Origin: Bacteroidota bacterium
GTDB lineage: Bacteria > Bacteroidota > Bacteroidia > Bacteroidales > Paludibacteraceae
Length of the DNA stretch: 38,696 nt
Assembly: GCA_017860345.1 (NCBI GenBank)
Contig: JAFNAV010000022.1
Span: 1 to 38,696 of the forward strand
Direction of reading: 5' to 3'
The translations under genes were made by a program, and so were the position numbers. This document shows, piece by piece, positions 9,304 to 18,426 of this stretch; positions within the stretch are counted from its first letter, which is position 1; each line of letters starts with the position of its first letter. Under the pieces are notes generated by a model that made no database searches, was not told the origin of the DNA, and saw only the letters and a list, made by a program, of their open reading frames with translations.

Positions 9304-12300
9304 TTATCTGTTAATTCGACATTTTAAAATGCTTTCGTATAATGTTTCATTGCCTGAGTCTATTGCTTTTACCAGATGTTCTTTCCAACGGCTTACTTCC
9401 TCGTTGGTTCGGGAATCTATTTCGGCAAGTATAACACTTAACTCTGTTATCTTATAAATTTCGGTTTTCTGCAACCGGCTTATTTGATGCTTAATAAGTT
9501 CAAAACTTTCTACCGACAGAATAACATCATCGCTATCAGGACTATAACCAGACTGCAACATTTGATTAACAACACTCTGATTTTGGCACAGGGGTAATGT
9601 AAACCAAAAAACCGAGCCCATATTTAGCTCTGATACCACATCAATAATGCCCTTATGAGCGTTAACCGCCATTTTACAATAAGCTAAGCCCAAACCGGTT
9701 GAACTAACCGAACCGGAATCCTTAGGTTTAATCTGAAAGAAACTATCGAATATCAAATGTTTTTTCTCCGAATCAATACCTATACCATTATCGGCAACTG
9801 ATATTTTAATAAATGATGGTATTGATTCGGTATCAAAAAGCTCTGCCATCAGCCTCACTTCAGCGTTGTTTGGAGAATATTTAATTGCATTGGTGAGCAG
9901 GTTTTCAAACACCCGCACAATTATATCGTAATCTACATCTACCTGCCAGCTTTTGTCAATGTGGTTGGATATAGTGATATTTTTATCGCCGGCCAAAAAA
10001 TTGATATTTTGAATAGCCATCTGCGAAATCTCAAATAAATTACTACAACTCCTGTTAAGCACCACTTCTGCCTCTTCGTATTTGTAAACATCCAGCATAT
10101 TCAATACAAGATTCAACATTTGTTTGCCACGATGCTTTATCCTTATCAACTGACTTTCGGGCTCGTAATCAGGAGCATTAATTATAGCATTAATAGGATT
10201 TTTAAGATCATGAACCATCATGCTTGTAACTCGCTGTTTGAATCGATCTAATTGCAAAAGCTTTGTATTGGTCCGTAAAAGCTCTTCCGACTGCGTTTTT
10301 ATCTCCTTTGTTCGTTCCTCAATAACCTTCTCCAGCTTTTCCTTTTGCCTGATTAGCCTGTAGGTATAAAATTTCACTGTGAAATATAATACCAACGTAA
10401 CAAGCAGTATATAAGCAGCAAAAGCCCAGATTGTTTTGTACCAGGGTGCCTCTATCACAAAACTAAAGGTGGCAACATCACTTAATACTCCATAAGCATT
10501 TTGGGCTCTCACACTGAACGTATAGCTTCCATCAGGCAAATTGGTATAAGTTGCCTTACCCTCATCCGACCAATTACTCCATTGTTTATCAAATCCTTCA
10601 AGCTGATACTGATACATCATTAAATCGGCATCTTCAAAAAACAATGCTGAGAATCGAAATTTCACCGAATTGTTTGCATAATCAATCTTTGGTATCTGAT
10701 TTGGATTTTGGTGAAGCGACGCCACACTGACCTTCCCATAGGTTTGGGAATGAGCTCCGGCAAATAAAACAGAATCGCTACCTGCTACAACAGAACTTAT
10801 AACAACATTGAACGGTTTTTTATCGGTATGATGCTTCGATAAGTCATAATTAATCAATCCGTTAGGAGTACAGATACTAAGCGTACAGCTATCGAGTAAT
10901 CTCACATCTTCAACCAATGAATTCAGTCTATTGAAGCTACAGGTGTCATATTTTTGTTTCGAACCATTAATCTGAGCCAGAAACATGGCATCGGAAACTA
11001 CAAGAAACCGATTAGTATCCACTTCGAGTAAGGTTCCTACGTAATCGTCGATGGTTTTACCCAGCAGTTTTGAAGGTACGAACCTGATTAGCGAATCCGG
11101 ATCATTAACATCCGGGGGGAATACAGGCGTCAGCAGCCCTTGCTGCGTTGACAATTGCAATTCATTTTTAATCAGAAACGCACGGGTACGCGCAATATCT
11201 TTTATACCATTACGCTCGCCAAGCAATGTAATCCGGTAATTATAAATATCATTGTTCAGAAAACGTACAAAGTAAACTCCATCGAGTTGAGTATTCATCC
11301 ATAAATTACCATCTTTATCACATACAATTTTTCTTATTTTTTCAGAAATCCCCCGAAAATTCATTAACTTCCCAGCCTTTACACCCGATGAGTTTGGGCT
11401 GTCGGTAATCTTCACCACATCTACCTGATCTCTCATTCCAACAAAAAAGATGTTATTAAATACCGGATGTGTTGAAAAACAGTGTGCTTTCTGTGGGCCC
11501 TCAATCTTGTATATTTGACGAGTTTTATGCCCATCAATCAGCCATATACCATTACTACAAAGCGCATACAAACGATTATTCAGCACCTGAAAATCCCAAC
11601 ACTCTTTGGTATTTTCTCCAATTTTAAGAAATTTACTTTCGTTGATATTTTTCCGGGTATCAAATGCAGGTAAATAAAAAATTCCATTTACTGTGCCTGC
11701 ATAGTATACGTTTTTAAATTTATACGATGAGAAAACATTAAATCCAATATCCTCACGGTCAGTAAACCTTTGAGCCGGATAGGCAATATCCACTTTAGAT
11801 ACTCCATTGGAAGTACATACCCACAGGTTTTTTTCCGCATCTACTTCTATTTGGTATATATTTCCGTTAATCAAGCCATTAGCTTTACTTACTATCTGCA
11901 ATATATCGCCATGATTTGATATGATAATTATTTTATTTGACTCTGTAGTTATGGCATACCGCGTATCATCTATGAGGGTTATGTCTAAAACATTATCGGT
12001 ATTTAATAATTCTTGTACAGGCCAGTCCAAACGAACAGGCTTATTACCATCAAAAGCGGTAGTACACAGCCGTTTGTTATTATCAAGCACCAACCACAAA
12101 TTATTCCTGTATCGGGTGATGCAGGAAAAAAGCTCCTTACTGACGAGCAGTAAGCGATTTTCATAAAGCAATTTTACTCCATCGTAAGTAGGAAGGTAAA
12201 AACCATGCGTAGCCGGATAGGCTGCTTGCGCGGCGAAACGGACAGGAATAACCTTCATTGTTGAGCCAGTATAGTGAAAGACGTATTTGTTTGAAAAGAA

Positions 12301-12738
12301 AAACACTCCCTCAGCGGTACAAAACACGCTCCAAATATCCTGAAACTTTATTCCGAGATTTATAATTTTTGCCGATAGAGAAACATACATCATCTGTCCA
12401 TTTGAGCCCGGCTTAAGATAACCAAACTCATTGGAACCACCTACATATATGCGCCCTAAACCATCTATTGCCATGGAGCGAACTATAGAGTTGTTCCTTG
12501 TCTCTATTCTCGTCCAGGTCTTACCGTCGAACTGCACAACTCCTGTTCCATCGCCCAAATAAACCATTCCACGTTTATCCTGTAAGGTGCACCATATTTG
12601 CGGTCCTACGGTATTGACGTTATCAAATTTATAATTTTTTACAAACGGCGTACCCTCTAAAGTACTTACTGGCAGCGAATATGCAGCGACAAAAAAGCTG
12701 ATAGTTGTACAAACAAAAATTGTTCTTATACGTGACAT
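9304..12738 (-). CDS. Membrane sensor histidine kinase with beta-propeller and Y_Y_Y input domains
   Basis: The 1144-residue protein has a signal sequence, then about 650 residues of propeller-like repeats (motifs such as GMVYLGDGTGVVQFDGKTW and KNLWVCTSNGVSKVD, typical of Reg_prop blades) and a Y_Y_Y domain (YQLEGFDKQWSNWSDEGKAT through YTFSVRAQN). A single transmembrane helix lies near residues 768-788, followed by a coiled coil, a HisKA domain with H843 in MMVHDLKNPI, and a HATPase domain with N box NLLTNAIKYSPNN, G1 VADNGIGID and G2 STGLGLAYCK. Unlike hybrid HTCS proteins it has no fused receiver or AraC domain; those roles fall to the separate regulator downstream. About 90 helical residues follow the ATPase domain, an unusual tail. 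The ligand is unknown; HTCS-type propellers often sense glycans. Confidence 0.92.
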   Translation of the reverse strand: MSRIRTIFVCTTISFFVAAYSLPVSTLEGTPFVKNYKFDNVNTVGPQIWCTLQDKRGMVYLGDGTGVVQFDGKTWTRIETRNNSIVRSMAIDGLGRIYVGGSNEFGYLKPGSNGQMMYVSLSAKIINLGIKFQDIWSVFCTAEGVFFFSNKYVFHYTGSTMKVIPVRFAAQAAYPATHGFYLPTYDGVKLLYENRLLLVSKELFSCITRYRNNLWLVLDNNKRLCTTAFDGNKPVRLDWPVQELLNTDNVLDITLIDDTRYAITTESNKIIIISNHGDILQIVSKANGLINGNIYQIEVDAEKNLWVCTSNGVSKVDIAYPAQRFTDREDIGFNVFSSYKFKNVYYAGTVNGIFYLPAFDTRKNINESKFLKIGENTKECWDFQVLNNRLYALCSNGIWLIDGHKTRQIYKIEGPQKAHCFSTHPVFNNIFFVGMRDQVDVVKITDSPNSSGVKAGKLMNFRGISEKIRKIVCDKDGNLWMNTQLDGVYFVRFLNNDIYNYRITLLGERNGIKDIARTRAFLIKNELQLSTQQGLLTPVFPPDVNDPDSLIRFVPSKLLGKTIDDYVGTLLEVDTNRFLVVSDAMFLAQINGSKQKYDTCSFNRLNSLVEDVRLLDSCTLSICTPNGLINYDLSKHHTDKKPFNVVISSVVAGSDSVLFAGAHSQTYGKVSVASLHQNPNQIPKIDYANNSVKFRFSALFFEDADLMMYQYQLEGFDKQWSNWSDEGKATYTNLPDGSYTFSVRAQNAYGVLSDVATFSFVIEAPWYKTIWAFAAYILLVTLVLYFTVKFYTYRLIRQKEKLEKVIEERTKEIKTQSEELLRTNTKLLQLDRFKQRVTSMMVHDLKNPINAIINAPDYEPESQLIRIKHRGKQMLNLVLNMLDVYKYEEAEVVLNRSCSNLFEISQMAIQNINFLAGDKNITISNHIDKSWQVDVDYDIIVRVFENLLTNAIKYSPNNAEVRLMAELFDTESIPSFIKISVADNGIGIDSEKKHLIFDSFFQIKPKDSGSVSSTGLGLAYCKMAVNAHKGIIDVVSELNMGSVFWFTLPLCQNQSVVNQMLQSGYSPDSDDVILSVESFELIKHQISRLQKTEIYKITELSVILAEIDSRTNEEVSRWKEHLVKAIDSGNETLYESILKCRINR

Positions 12739-12972
12739 ATCGTTTTTTTTATGCTTTATATATAACTTATTTGAAATATTTAAAAGCCTGTTTTATCCAT
12801 CTAACTTCTATCATACATTAAAATATTATACCAAGCATAACACTATAGCACAGCACTTTACGTATTTTAAAAGAAATTGGATTATAAAATTATATAATTT
12901 TTGATAAATATACACATCAATGTCGTAAAAATTACCATTTTGTGTGATATTTTTTACAGCAAATTAAATAAT

Positions 12973-13938
12973 TTATCGATATTGGTAGGTAGCTTTTTTC
13001 AGACGATCCATAACAGAGATTCCTACCCCTTTTTCTTCGACAGGGGCTATGTAAATCTGCGTAACAGTCGTGTCGTCTTCCATTTCGTGGAGACAGGTAA
13101 ACAGGTGAGCGGCCACTTCGAGCAAATTGGCCGTATGAGAAGTGTAAATAATTTTTGCTGCCTTTATTTCGTGCAGGGCGGTAGTATGCAAAATCAGTCC
13201 GGAACCTTCGGGCAATTCGAACTGATTATCATCGTAAAAATAAAGGGGCTTGCGCGGCGAGTAGTGGCTGTTGAGCAAACCGGGCGAACCAACCTTATGG
13301 TTGTGACTGGCAATAGTTACGTTTATATTCAGTTTTTGCGATATGTCTTCGGCTGTAATTACCCCGGGACGTAAAATGGTACATGTTCCGTTTTCAACAA
13401 GTACTACTGTAGATTCAATACCCACCAGATGTTCGGCATCGTCGCCTGCTATCAGGTAGTCAATATCCATTTGCTGCTTGGCTACGTGCTTGTAACTTGT
13501 AGGGCTTAGCTGACCAAAAAGGTTGGCACTGGGCGCCGCCACCGGTACCCCGGAGAGTTTAATAAGTTTATGAGCTATGGCATGAGCCGGCATGCGAACA
13601 GCCACATTTTCCATTCCTGAAGTTACAAGTTCAGGCACTAATGCCGACTTGCGGTGAACAATGGTGAGCGGACCGGGCATAAACTCAGAAGCTAAAGTAT
13701 ATACCAACGGATCGACCGGATTTGAAAAAAGCTGACTAAGCTGACTTATATCCGATATGTGAACGATAAGCGGATCGAATGATGGACGCTTTTTGGCTTC
13801 AAAAATACCGGCAACAGCCACCGGATCGAGCGCATTGGCACCCAAACCATAAACTGTTTCGGTGGGGAATGCAACCAATCCACCGTTACGCAAACATAAT
13901 GCTGCTTCGTCAATCTGCTCTTCGGTAATTATTTTCAT
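12973..13938 (-). CDS. L-threonylcarbamoyladenylate synthase, Sua5 type
   Basis: This 321-residue protein makes threonylcarbamoyl-AMP from threonine, bicarbonate and ATP, the first step of the t6A37 modification of ANN-decoding tRNAs. The YrdC-like catalytic domain fills about residues 1-200: GGLVAFPTETVYGLGANA, then KRPSFDPLIVHI, then APSANLFGQLSPTS. A C-terminal Sua5 domain follows (SPGLLNSHYSPRKPLYFY onward), so it is the long Sua5 form rather than the short TsaC. Length and order fit the family. It is transcribed leftward, 118 bases after the DUF4914 gene, with its own possible promoter in that gap, so co-transcription is uncertain. Nothing looks damaged. Confidence 0.95.
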   Translation of the reverse strand: MKIITEEQIDEAALCLRNGGLVAFPTETVYGLGANALDPVAVAGIFEAKKRPSFDPLIVHISDISQLSQLFSNPVDPLVYTLASEFMPGPLTIVHRKSALVPELVTSGMENVAVRMPAHAIAHKLIKLSGVPVAAPSANLFGQLSPTSYKHVAKQQMDIDYLIAGDDAEHLVGIESTVVLVENGTCTILRPGVITAEDISQKLNINVTIASHNHKVGSPGLLNSHYSPRKPLYFYDDNQFELPEGSGLILHTTALHEIKAAKIIYTSHTANLLEVAAHLFTCLHEMEDDTTVTQIYIAPVEEKGVGISVMDRLKKATYQYR

Positions 13939-14009
13939 CGGCTCGTGGCGTCAAGTAATCCTGCCAATAAGTATGGTTTTATGGCGTGGTCACTTATTTT
14001 TTGCGGATA

Positions 14010-14039
14010 CAAAAGTACAAATTATATTCTGTACTTTTG
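14010..14039 (-). promoter_or_regulatory. Possible promoter with inverted repeat upstream of the Sua5 gene
   Basis: CAAAAGTAC (14010-14018) and GTACTTTTG (14031-14039) form a perfect 9-bp inverted repeat with a 12-base spacer. The minus-strand copy contains TACTTTTG, a -7-type element about 72 bases before the Sua5 start. No clear -33 element is visible. It could be a promoter/operator or a weak hairpin after the DUF4914 gene. Confidence 0.4.
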
Positions 14040-14056
14040 CCCGCATTATTATTAAA

Positions 14057-15946
14057 TTATTCCGCACCAATCATAGCCTCATAGTCGGCTACCGAAGCTC
14101 CATTCAGGCAAGCTTCAATAATTTTCCTGCCAAACGGATTGAGTTCCGGCGTGAGGTATTGTACCAGCTCTTCTTTGAAAAAATCGTACAACTTTTCAGC
14201 TCCTGCATCGTAACCGCCCAATCCTACTTCATCCTGCTTGTACACTTTCAGAAAGCGCGATGGAATTTTGGCTCCTTCAATAGTCAGATAATTAAGCTCA
14301 TACCCTAACAGCGGGCAGCGCGATGCCTGATACTGATCCTGACGAAGCTGCGCATTACCTCGTCGGGTAAGATATTCACGCATAAGTAGCTGAGGTTTAA
14401 ATCCTACTTTCCATACTCCTATAAACTGGTTGGGCACAAGGGTATAACGGGTATTGGGAGTTTGCAATATCTGCTCAAGCAACATATTGGCATGATGCAC
14501 CCTTTTACCTGTTGCAAAAGGCCAGTACGAACCTACCCCTTCGGAACCCATGCCGGTACCTCCCACTATACTTGGGTTAGCATGGCCCCGCGGCGACACC
14601 AACCGCCATAACCAGGCCAGTGCAGGCGGAAGCAAATGGAACATTCCGATGATTCCGTAATTCGGATTTTCGGCCGAACTTGGCGGTGTACGCACCCCAA
14701 AGCTACGTACATCTACCGACACCGGAGTACCTATCACATTGGGTACAACCTCACGGGGAAGTATCACCCGTGGATTAGGACAGGGCTTGCCCGGTGCATC
14801 TTCTGTATGATCCCAAATCAATACCGTAGAATCGGGGTTCGATTTCAGATTAAGAAACAAAAGTGGTTTGGGAGGCTTAATTGTTATTTTTTCAAGAAAC
14901 GGATCATCGCCATATTCGTTAACGCTATCTACCCTTATAAACCAGGCATTTTCAGCATCGAGCACGCGCAATTTTCCGTTATTATTCTGAAACGATGGGT
15001 GGCAAATGGCCATATCGTCGGTTACGGGATTGAATGAGGAGAAAAGCGGTAGATTAATTAAACGCTGCTCCCCTGTTATTTGATTCGTACCAATCTTAAC
15101 CTGACCGTTGGGCTCTCGCAATATGTGCTGTAGCATCTCGCTTTTTCCACCACCACTGGCTCCTTCGTGCATGAAGGTAGTAATATTATCGTACGGACTA
15201 ACCGCCTGTACTGTAGAACAATGCGCCGTAATCCAACCCTCGCGTTCACCTTTGGTAAGCAATGCTCCATAAAGTCCTTTTTTGGCACTTGGTCCGGGAT
15301 ATAGATTGTACGAAAAAATTTCATGACGATCTTCAGTGCGGTTATGAACCACAATTTGTTTTCCATCAAAATGCGTGTGACGGAATGTTGGGGCTACGTA
15401 TATCACCGATTCAATTTTAAAATCGGCCGGAATACTGGTTGTAGGTACCAGCACCTGAAGCATGGCAAGCCCCATAGCAAAGAAACCGGCATTGGCAGGA
15501 CAAATGGCTATACCACCCACCCCAATACCTTCGCGACCAGCAAAATAGAGAAAAACTCCTAAATCCTGATTTTTCAACCAATCGAAAGTTTCGGCTTTGA
15601 GTGAACTAAAATCGTAACCAAACTTTCCTTTAAAAGTATCTTTGTCAGTTGGAAATTCGTCGGCAATGGCCATTGTATCCGGGTCGCGGCGACGCATGTA
15701 AGGATCGGTGTAATTGGCCGAAATTCCATTGTTGACCTTGTGAACTATGGCTTCGGTATATACGCCCTTGCCGGGAATATCGTACTTAACCTCGTACACA
15801 TTATTGCCTTCGCCACCTACAGCAGCCAGGGCAAGCTGTTCCACCGTATCAAACACGGTATAACTTTTACATGCTGATAACAATGCTGATAGCTCAGGCG
15901 GTATCTGTATACCAGCGTTCTCTAATTTTGAAATAAACTGACTCAT
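14057..15946 (-). CDS. DUF4914-family protein with a P-loop, possibly PEPCK-like
   Basis: I recognise this 629-residue cytoplasmic protein as a member of the DUF4914 family, whose biochemical role is not established as far as I know. It has no signal peptide or membrane helix. A Walker A-like loop GASGGGKS occupies residues 262-269 (K268), preceded by GEREGWITAHCSTVQA. The layout of a GW-x-x-H segment about 25 residues before a P-loop recalls phosphoenolpyruvate carboxykinases, where a similar segment precedes the kinase loop. Later conserved-looking stretches are GGTGMGSEGVGSYWPFATGK and VPNQFIGVWKVGFKPQ. A nucleotide-dependent enzyme related to the PEPCK/HPr-kinase fold is my inference. Its neighbours (Sua5, an XRE-cupin regulator) give no pathway clue. 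Confidence 0.8.
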   Translation of the reverse strand: MSQFISKLENAGIQIPPELSALLSACKSYTVFDTVEQLALAAVGGEGNNVYEVKYDIPGKGVYTEAIVHKVNNGISANYTDPYMRRRDPDTMAIADEFPTDKDTFKGKFGYDFSSLKAETFDWLKNQDLGVFLYFAGREGIGVGGIAICPANAGFFAMGLAMLQVLVPTTSIPADFKIESVIYVAPTFRHTHFDGKQIVVHNRTEDRHEIFSYNLYPGPSAKKGLYGALLTKGEREGWITAHCSTVQAVSPYDNITTFMHEGASGGGKSEMLQHILREPNGQVKIGTNQITGEQRLINLPLFSSFNPVTDDMAICHPSFQNNNGKLRVLDAENAWFIRVDSVNEYGDDPFLEKITIKPPKPLLFLNLKSNPDSTVLIWDHTEDAPGKPCPNPRVILPREVVPNVIGTPVSVDVRSFGVRTPPSSAENPNYGIIGMFHLLPPALAWLWRLVSPRGHANPSIVGGTGMGSEGVGSYWPFATGKRVHHANMLLEQILQTPNTRYTLVPNQFIGVWKVGFKPQLLMREYLTRRGNAQLRQDQYQASRCPLLGYELNYLTIEGAKIPSRFLKVYKQDEVGLGGYDAGAEKLYDFFKEELVQYLTPELNPFGRKIIEACLNGASVADYEAMIGAE

Positions 15947-16055
15947 AATGTTCTTATTAACTAAAACAACTACCTTTTTTTACCAATATTTTTTTATATA
16001 TATTTATCTGCTTTATTTTTTTCAATAAAAAAATTCCGAAACAAAAACCAGATTT

Positions 16056-16604
16056 CTAATCGTGTGGAATAGTTACGCAAAGCAACTCACTTATATCCTG
16101 AATAATGTTTTGTATTCTGAAATTTCTTTTCCCATTGAAATAAATGGTATCGCCCGGCAATATTACATAGCTCCTGTTGTCAATTTCAAACTGAAGCTCA
16201 CCCCGAAGCAAATAAGCGAAAATCTGACCGGTATGCTGCTTAAAAAGCCCTACACTGTCCGACCCTCCCGGAAATTTCAACAGAAAAGTATCCATTTGCT
16301 TGGAAGCATCGTGCTGCGAAAGCATAAACATCTGCGTACCTGAGTCATTAACCTCTATCACGCCCATATCCTCGCTCCTGAAAACAGGGTTGTTGAACAG
16401 CGACTCATTCTCTCCTATCAGCTCTCCTACCGTTGTGTACAGATTTTCTGCTATCAGTTTCAGTGTTAATATGGATGGGTATGATTTTGCTTTCTCAATC
16501 TGCGACAATGCACTGGACGATATCCCTACCTTTTTGGCCAGGTCATTCAACTGCATGCCAAGCAATTCTCTTTTTCGTTTTACTCTTTCACCAATACGAT
16601 TCAT
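16056..16604 (-). CDS. XRE-family transcriptional regulator with cupin sensor domain
   Basis: The 182-residue protein has an N-terminal XRE helix-turn-helix (residues about 5-60: RVKRKRELLGMQLNDLAKKV, then SSSALSQIEKAKSYPSILTL) and a C-terminal cupin_2 beta-barrel (GQIFAYLLRGELQFEID, then VILPGDTIYFNG). This architecture belongs to one-component repressors that sense small metabolites, for example in amino-acid, polyamine or phosphonate metabolism; the ligand cannot be read from the sequence. The cupin keeps the GD turn but lacks the full set of metal-binding histidines (only one is seen, in KQHTGQ), so a non-metal ligand is plausible. It lies 109 bases upstream of the DUF4914 gene on the same strand and may control it; that is inference. 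Confidence 0.9.
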   Translation of the reverse strand: MNRIGERVKRKRELLGMQLNDLAKKVGISSSALSQIEKAKSYPSILTLKLIAENLYTTVGELIGENESLFNNPVFRSEDMGVIEVNDSGTQMFMLSQHDASKQMDTFLLKFPGGSDSVGLFKQHTGQIFAYLLRGELQFEIDNRSYVILPGDTIYFNGKRNFRIQNIIQDISELLCVTIPHD

Positions 16605-16620
16605 ACCAAATAAATTTTCT

Positions 16621-16672
16621 GCAAATATAATAACTTTATTTTTAAAATTAAGCTACACTTAAATAATTAAGT
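16621..16672 (-). promoter_or_regulatory. Promoter and possible operator of the XRE-cupin gene
   Basis: The minus strand reads TATATTTGC (16629 to 16621), a consensus -7 element 17 bases before the start codon. Just upstream, ACTTAA and TTAAGT (16657-16662 and 16667-16672) form an inverted repeat with a 4-base spacer, flanked by two TTAAGCT words. It could be an autoregulatory operator; no -33 TTG is evident. Confidence 0.45.
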
Positions 16673-16761
16673 TGATTTAAGCTTTACTTTTATGATTTTT
16701 ATGTTAAACCTGTATATTTATTGGTTTTTACTACAAAAAAAGTCAAACCCATTTTTCGCGA

Positions 16762-16804
16762 AAAAGAAAACCGGAAATCAGCTATAGCTGAATCCCGGCT
16801 TTTG
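16762..16804 (-). terminator. Terminator of the DEAD-box helicase gene
   Basis: On the minus strand CCGGGATTCAGC, a TATA loop and GCTGATTTCCGG make an imperfect stem of about 10-12 pairs, followed by TTTTCTTTTT. It lies 23 bases beyond the helicase stop codon at 16827. Confidence 0.68.
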
Positions 16805-16826
16805 ATAATATCTGATAAACGGCTGT

Positions 16827-18158
16827 TTATTTCTTCTTTTGCCCTTTAGTTTTGGGTTTTCCGTATTTTTTCATCATCACATCAGCATAACGTGTTTTGA
16901 TGTTCACTTTTTTGTTTTTACCTTTCTTTTCGTGGTAAGCTCCACCGCCATCCTCAGGACGGGTTACAACGGTCAAAACGTTTTTCATCACCACCTGAGG
17001 CATCTCATACTCAGTTAGCTCGTTAGAAATTTCGACTTCTTCGGGCAGTTTCATAAGCTGAATTTTCATGCCCATCAATGTTTCTACCTGCGTACGTATC
17101 TCGCTGTCATTCTTAGTTATAAATGCCAGAGCTACGCCTTTTTTATCAGCCCTTCCGGTTCGTCCAATGCGGTGAATATAGTTTTCAGGTACTTCAGGCA
17201 TATCAAAATTGACAACATGTGTTATGTCGTCAAAATCGAGACCACGCGCTACAAGGTCGGTAGCAATAAGCACTCTTAAACGATTTTCATTGAATGACCT
17301 GAAAGCTTCCAACCTGAAATTCTGAGATTTGTTAGAGTGAATAACGCCCACTTCGTCGGGAAACTTTGCCGAGATGAGTTCGTACACATCATCGGCCAGT
17401 TTTTTGGTCGACACAAAAACGAGTACTTTTGAAAAACCCGGATTGGTTCGTAACAAAAACTCAAGCAGGTTGACTTTTGTGTTAAAATTAGGAACTTTTA
17501 CTCCGGCTTGTTTGATGTTTTCGAGCGGACTGCCTGCACGTGCTGCTTCAATTTCCTGAGGGTCGGTAAAAAAATCGGCAATAAATAAGCGAAGTTCATC
17601 GGTAATGGTAGCCGAAAACATCAGATTCTGCCGCTTCGATGGTAGTAAATCGATAATACGAACCAGCTGTGGACGAAAACCAAGATTTAGCATTTCGTCA
17701 ACCTCATCGATGATAAATTTCTTGATAGAGCGAAGTTTCAGAGTACCATTCAGCGCAAAATCTATCAACCTGCCCGGCGTAGCCACCAACACATCGAGCC
17801 CTGCTAAAATAAGGGGTGTCTGCTGTACCATATTTACACCACCATAAACTCCGGCCACTCTGATATTCATGTATTTAGTTAGCTTCTGAATATCATCTAC
17901 CACTTGTAACACCAACTCGCGCGTAGGAACTACAATTAAAATGGTAGGGTGCTTTTCTTTTGAAAACTGCCACTGACGCAGGCATGGCAACAAGTACGAA
18001 ATGGTTTTACCTGTACCGGTTTGTGCAATACCTACCACATCGCGCCCCGACATGATTACCGGAAAAGCTTTCTCCTGAATGGTGGTGGGCTTAGTAATAT
18101 TCAAATCGCCGAGTGCATTGAGCAAAGGCGTGTTTATATTAAAATCTGAAAATAACAT
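16827..18158 (-). CDS. DEAD-box ATP-dependent RNA helicase with a DEVD motif
   Basis: All helicase motifs are present in order: Q motif (KPTTIQEKAFPVI), motif I AQTGTGKT, Ia PTRELVLQ, TPGRLID, motif II DEVD, motif III SAT, then ATDLVARGLDFD and HRIGRTGR. Motif II reads DEVD rather than DEAD, a change tolerated in the family. The C-terminal tail after about residue 385 is Lys/Gly-rich (KKGKNKKVN, KPKTKGQKKK) and should contact RNA. The 443-residue product unwinds short RNA duplexes, probably in ribosome assembly or mRNA turnover. I chose the ATG at 18158; the frame could extend three codons to a TTG, but MLFSDFNIN is the usual family start. It is divergent from a second DEAD-box gene at 18427. 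Confidence 0.93.
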   Translation of the reverse strand: MLFSDFNINTPLLNALGDLNITKPTTIQEKAFPVIMSGRDVVGIAQTGTGKTISYLLPCLRQWQFSKEKHPTILIVVPTRELVLQVVDDIQKLTKYMNIRVAGVYGGVNMVQQTPLILAGLDVLVATPGRLIDFALNGTLKLRSIKKFIIDEVDEMLNLGFRPQLVRIIDLLPSKRQNLMFSATITDELRLFIADFFTDPQEIEAARAGSPLENIKQAGVKVPNFNTKVNLLEFLLRTNPGFSKVLVFVSTKKLADDVYELISAKFPDEVGVIHSNKSQNFRLEAFRSFNENRLRVLIATDLVARGLDFDDITHVVNFDMPEVPENYIHRIGRTGRADKKGVALAFITKNDSEIRTQVETLMGMKIQLMKLPEEVEISNELTEYEMPQVVMKNVLTVVTRPEDGGGAYHEKKGKNKKVNIKTRYADVMMKKYGKPKTKGQKKK

Positions 18159-18249
18159 CTGTATCAATTCAATATATAAAGATACGAAACGAATCGCGCA
18201 TCATTTTTACCTGCTTTAAGCAGACTCTTTTTTTATTCTTTTTCGGGAT

Positions 18250-18258
18250 GCAAAGATA
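18250..18258 (-). promoter_or_regulatory. -7 element for the leftward DEAD-box gene
   Basis: The minus strand reads TATCTTTGC, a perfect Bacteroidetes -7 element with its common extension, about 92 bases upstream of the ATG at 18158. The implied leader contains a short palindrome, CTGCTT/AAGCAG (18212-18224). No convincing -33 TTG is seen. Confidence 0.5.
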
Positions 18259-18368
18259 GTTGAAAAATGCCGATTATAAAATTTTGAATCACAATGCTTT
18301 GAGATATTGCACTTTTTCTATGGCTTCTATCAACTGATGACAATGCGATTTATTAAAAAGTTGACCGC

Positions 18369-18403
18369 TTGTTTATATATGACAATTAATTAAGTATCTT
18401 TGC
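18369..18403 (+). promoter_or_regulatory. Promoter of the rightward DEAD-box/pab unit
   Basis: TATCTTTGC (18395-18403) matches the -7 consensus; TTG at 18369-18371 is 23 bases upstream, slightly more than usual. The predicted start leaves about 15-17 bases before the ATG at 18427. Confidence 0.6.
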
Positions 18404-18426
18404 ATATTAATAAATTAAGTGTATAA

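Noticed and set aside
12901-13374. 157-codon plus-strand frame over the Sua5 gene
   Set aside because: It mirrors the conserved Sua5 coding region on the other strand and has no recognisable domain.
14636-15037. 133-codon plus-strand frame over DUF4914
   Set aside because: Antisense shadow of a conserved gene; no start context or promoter of its own.
18156-18167. TTG start three codons upstream for the leftward helicase
   Set aside because: The ATG at 18158 gives the standard N-terminus of the family.
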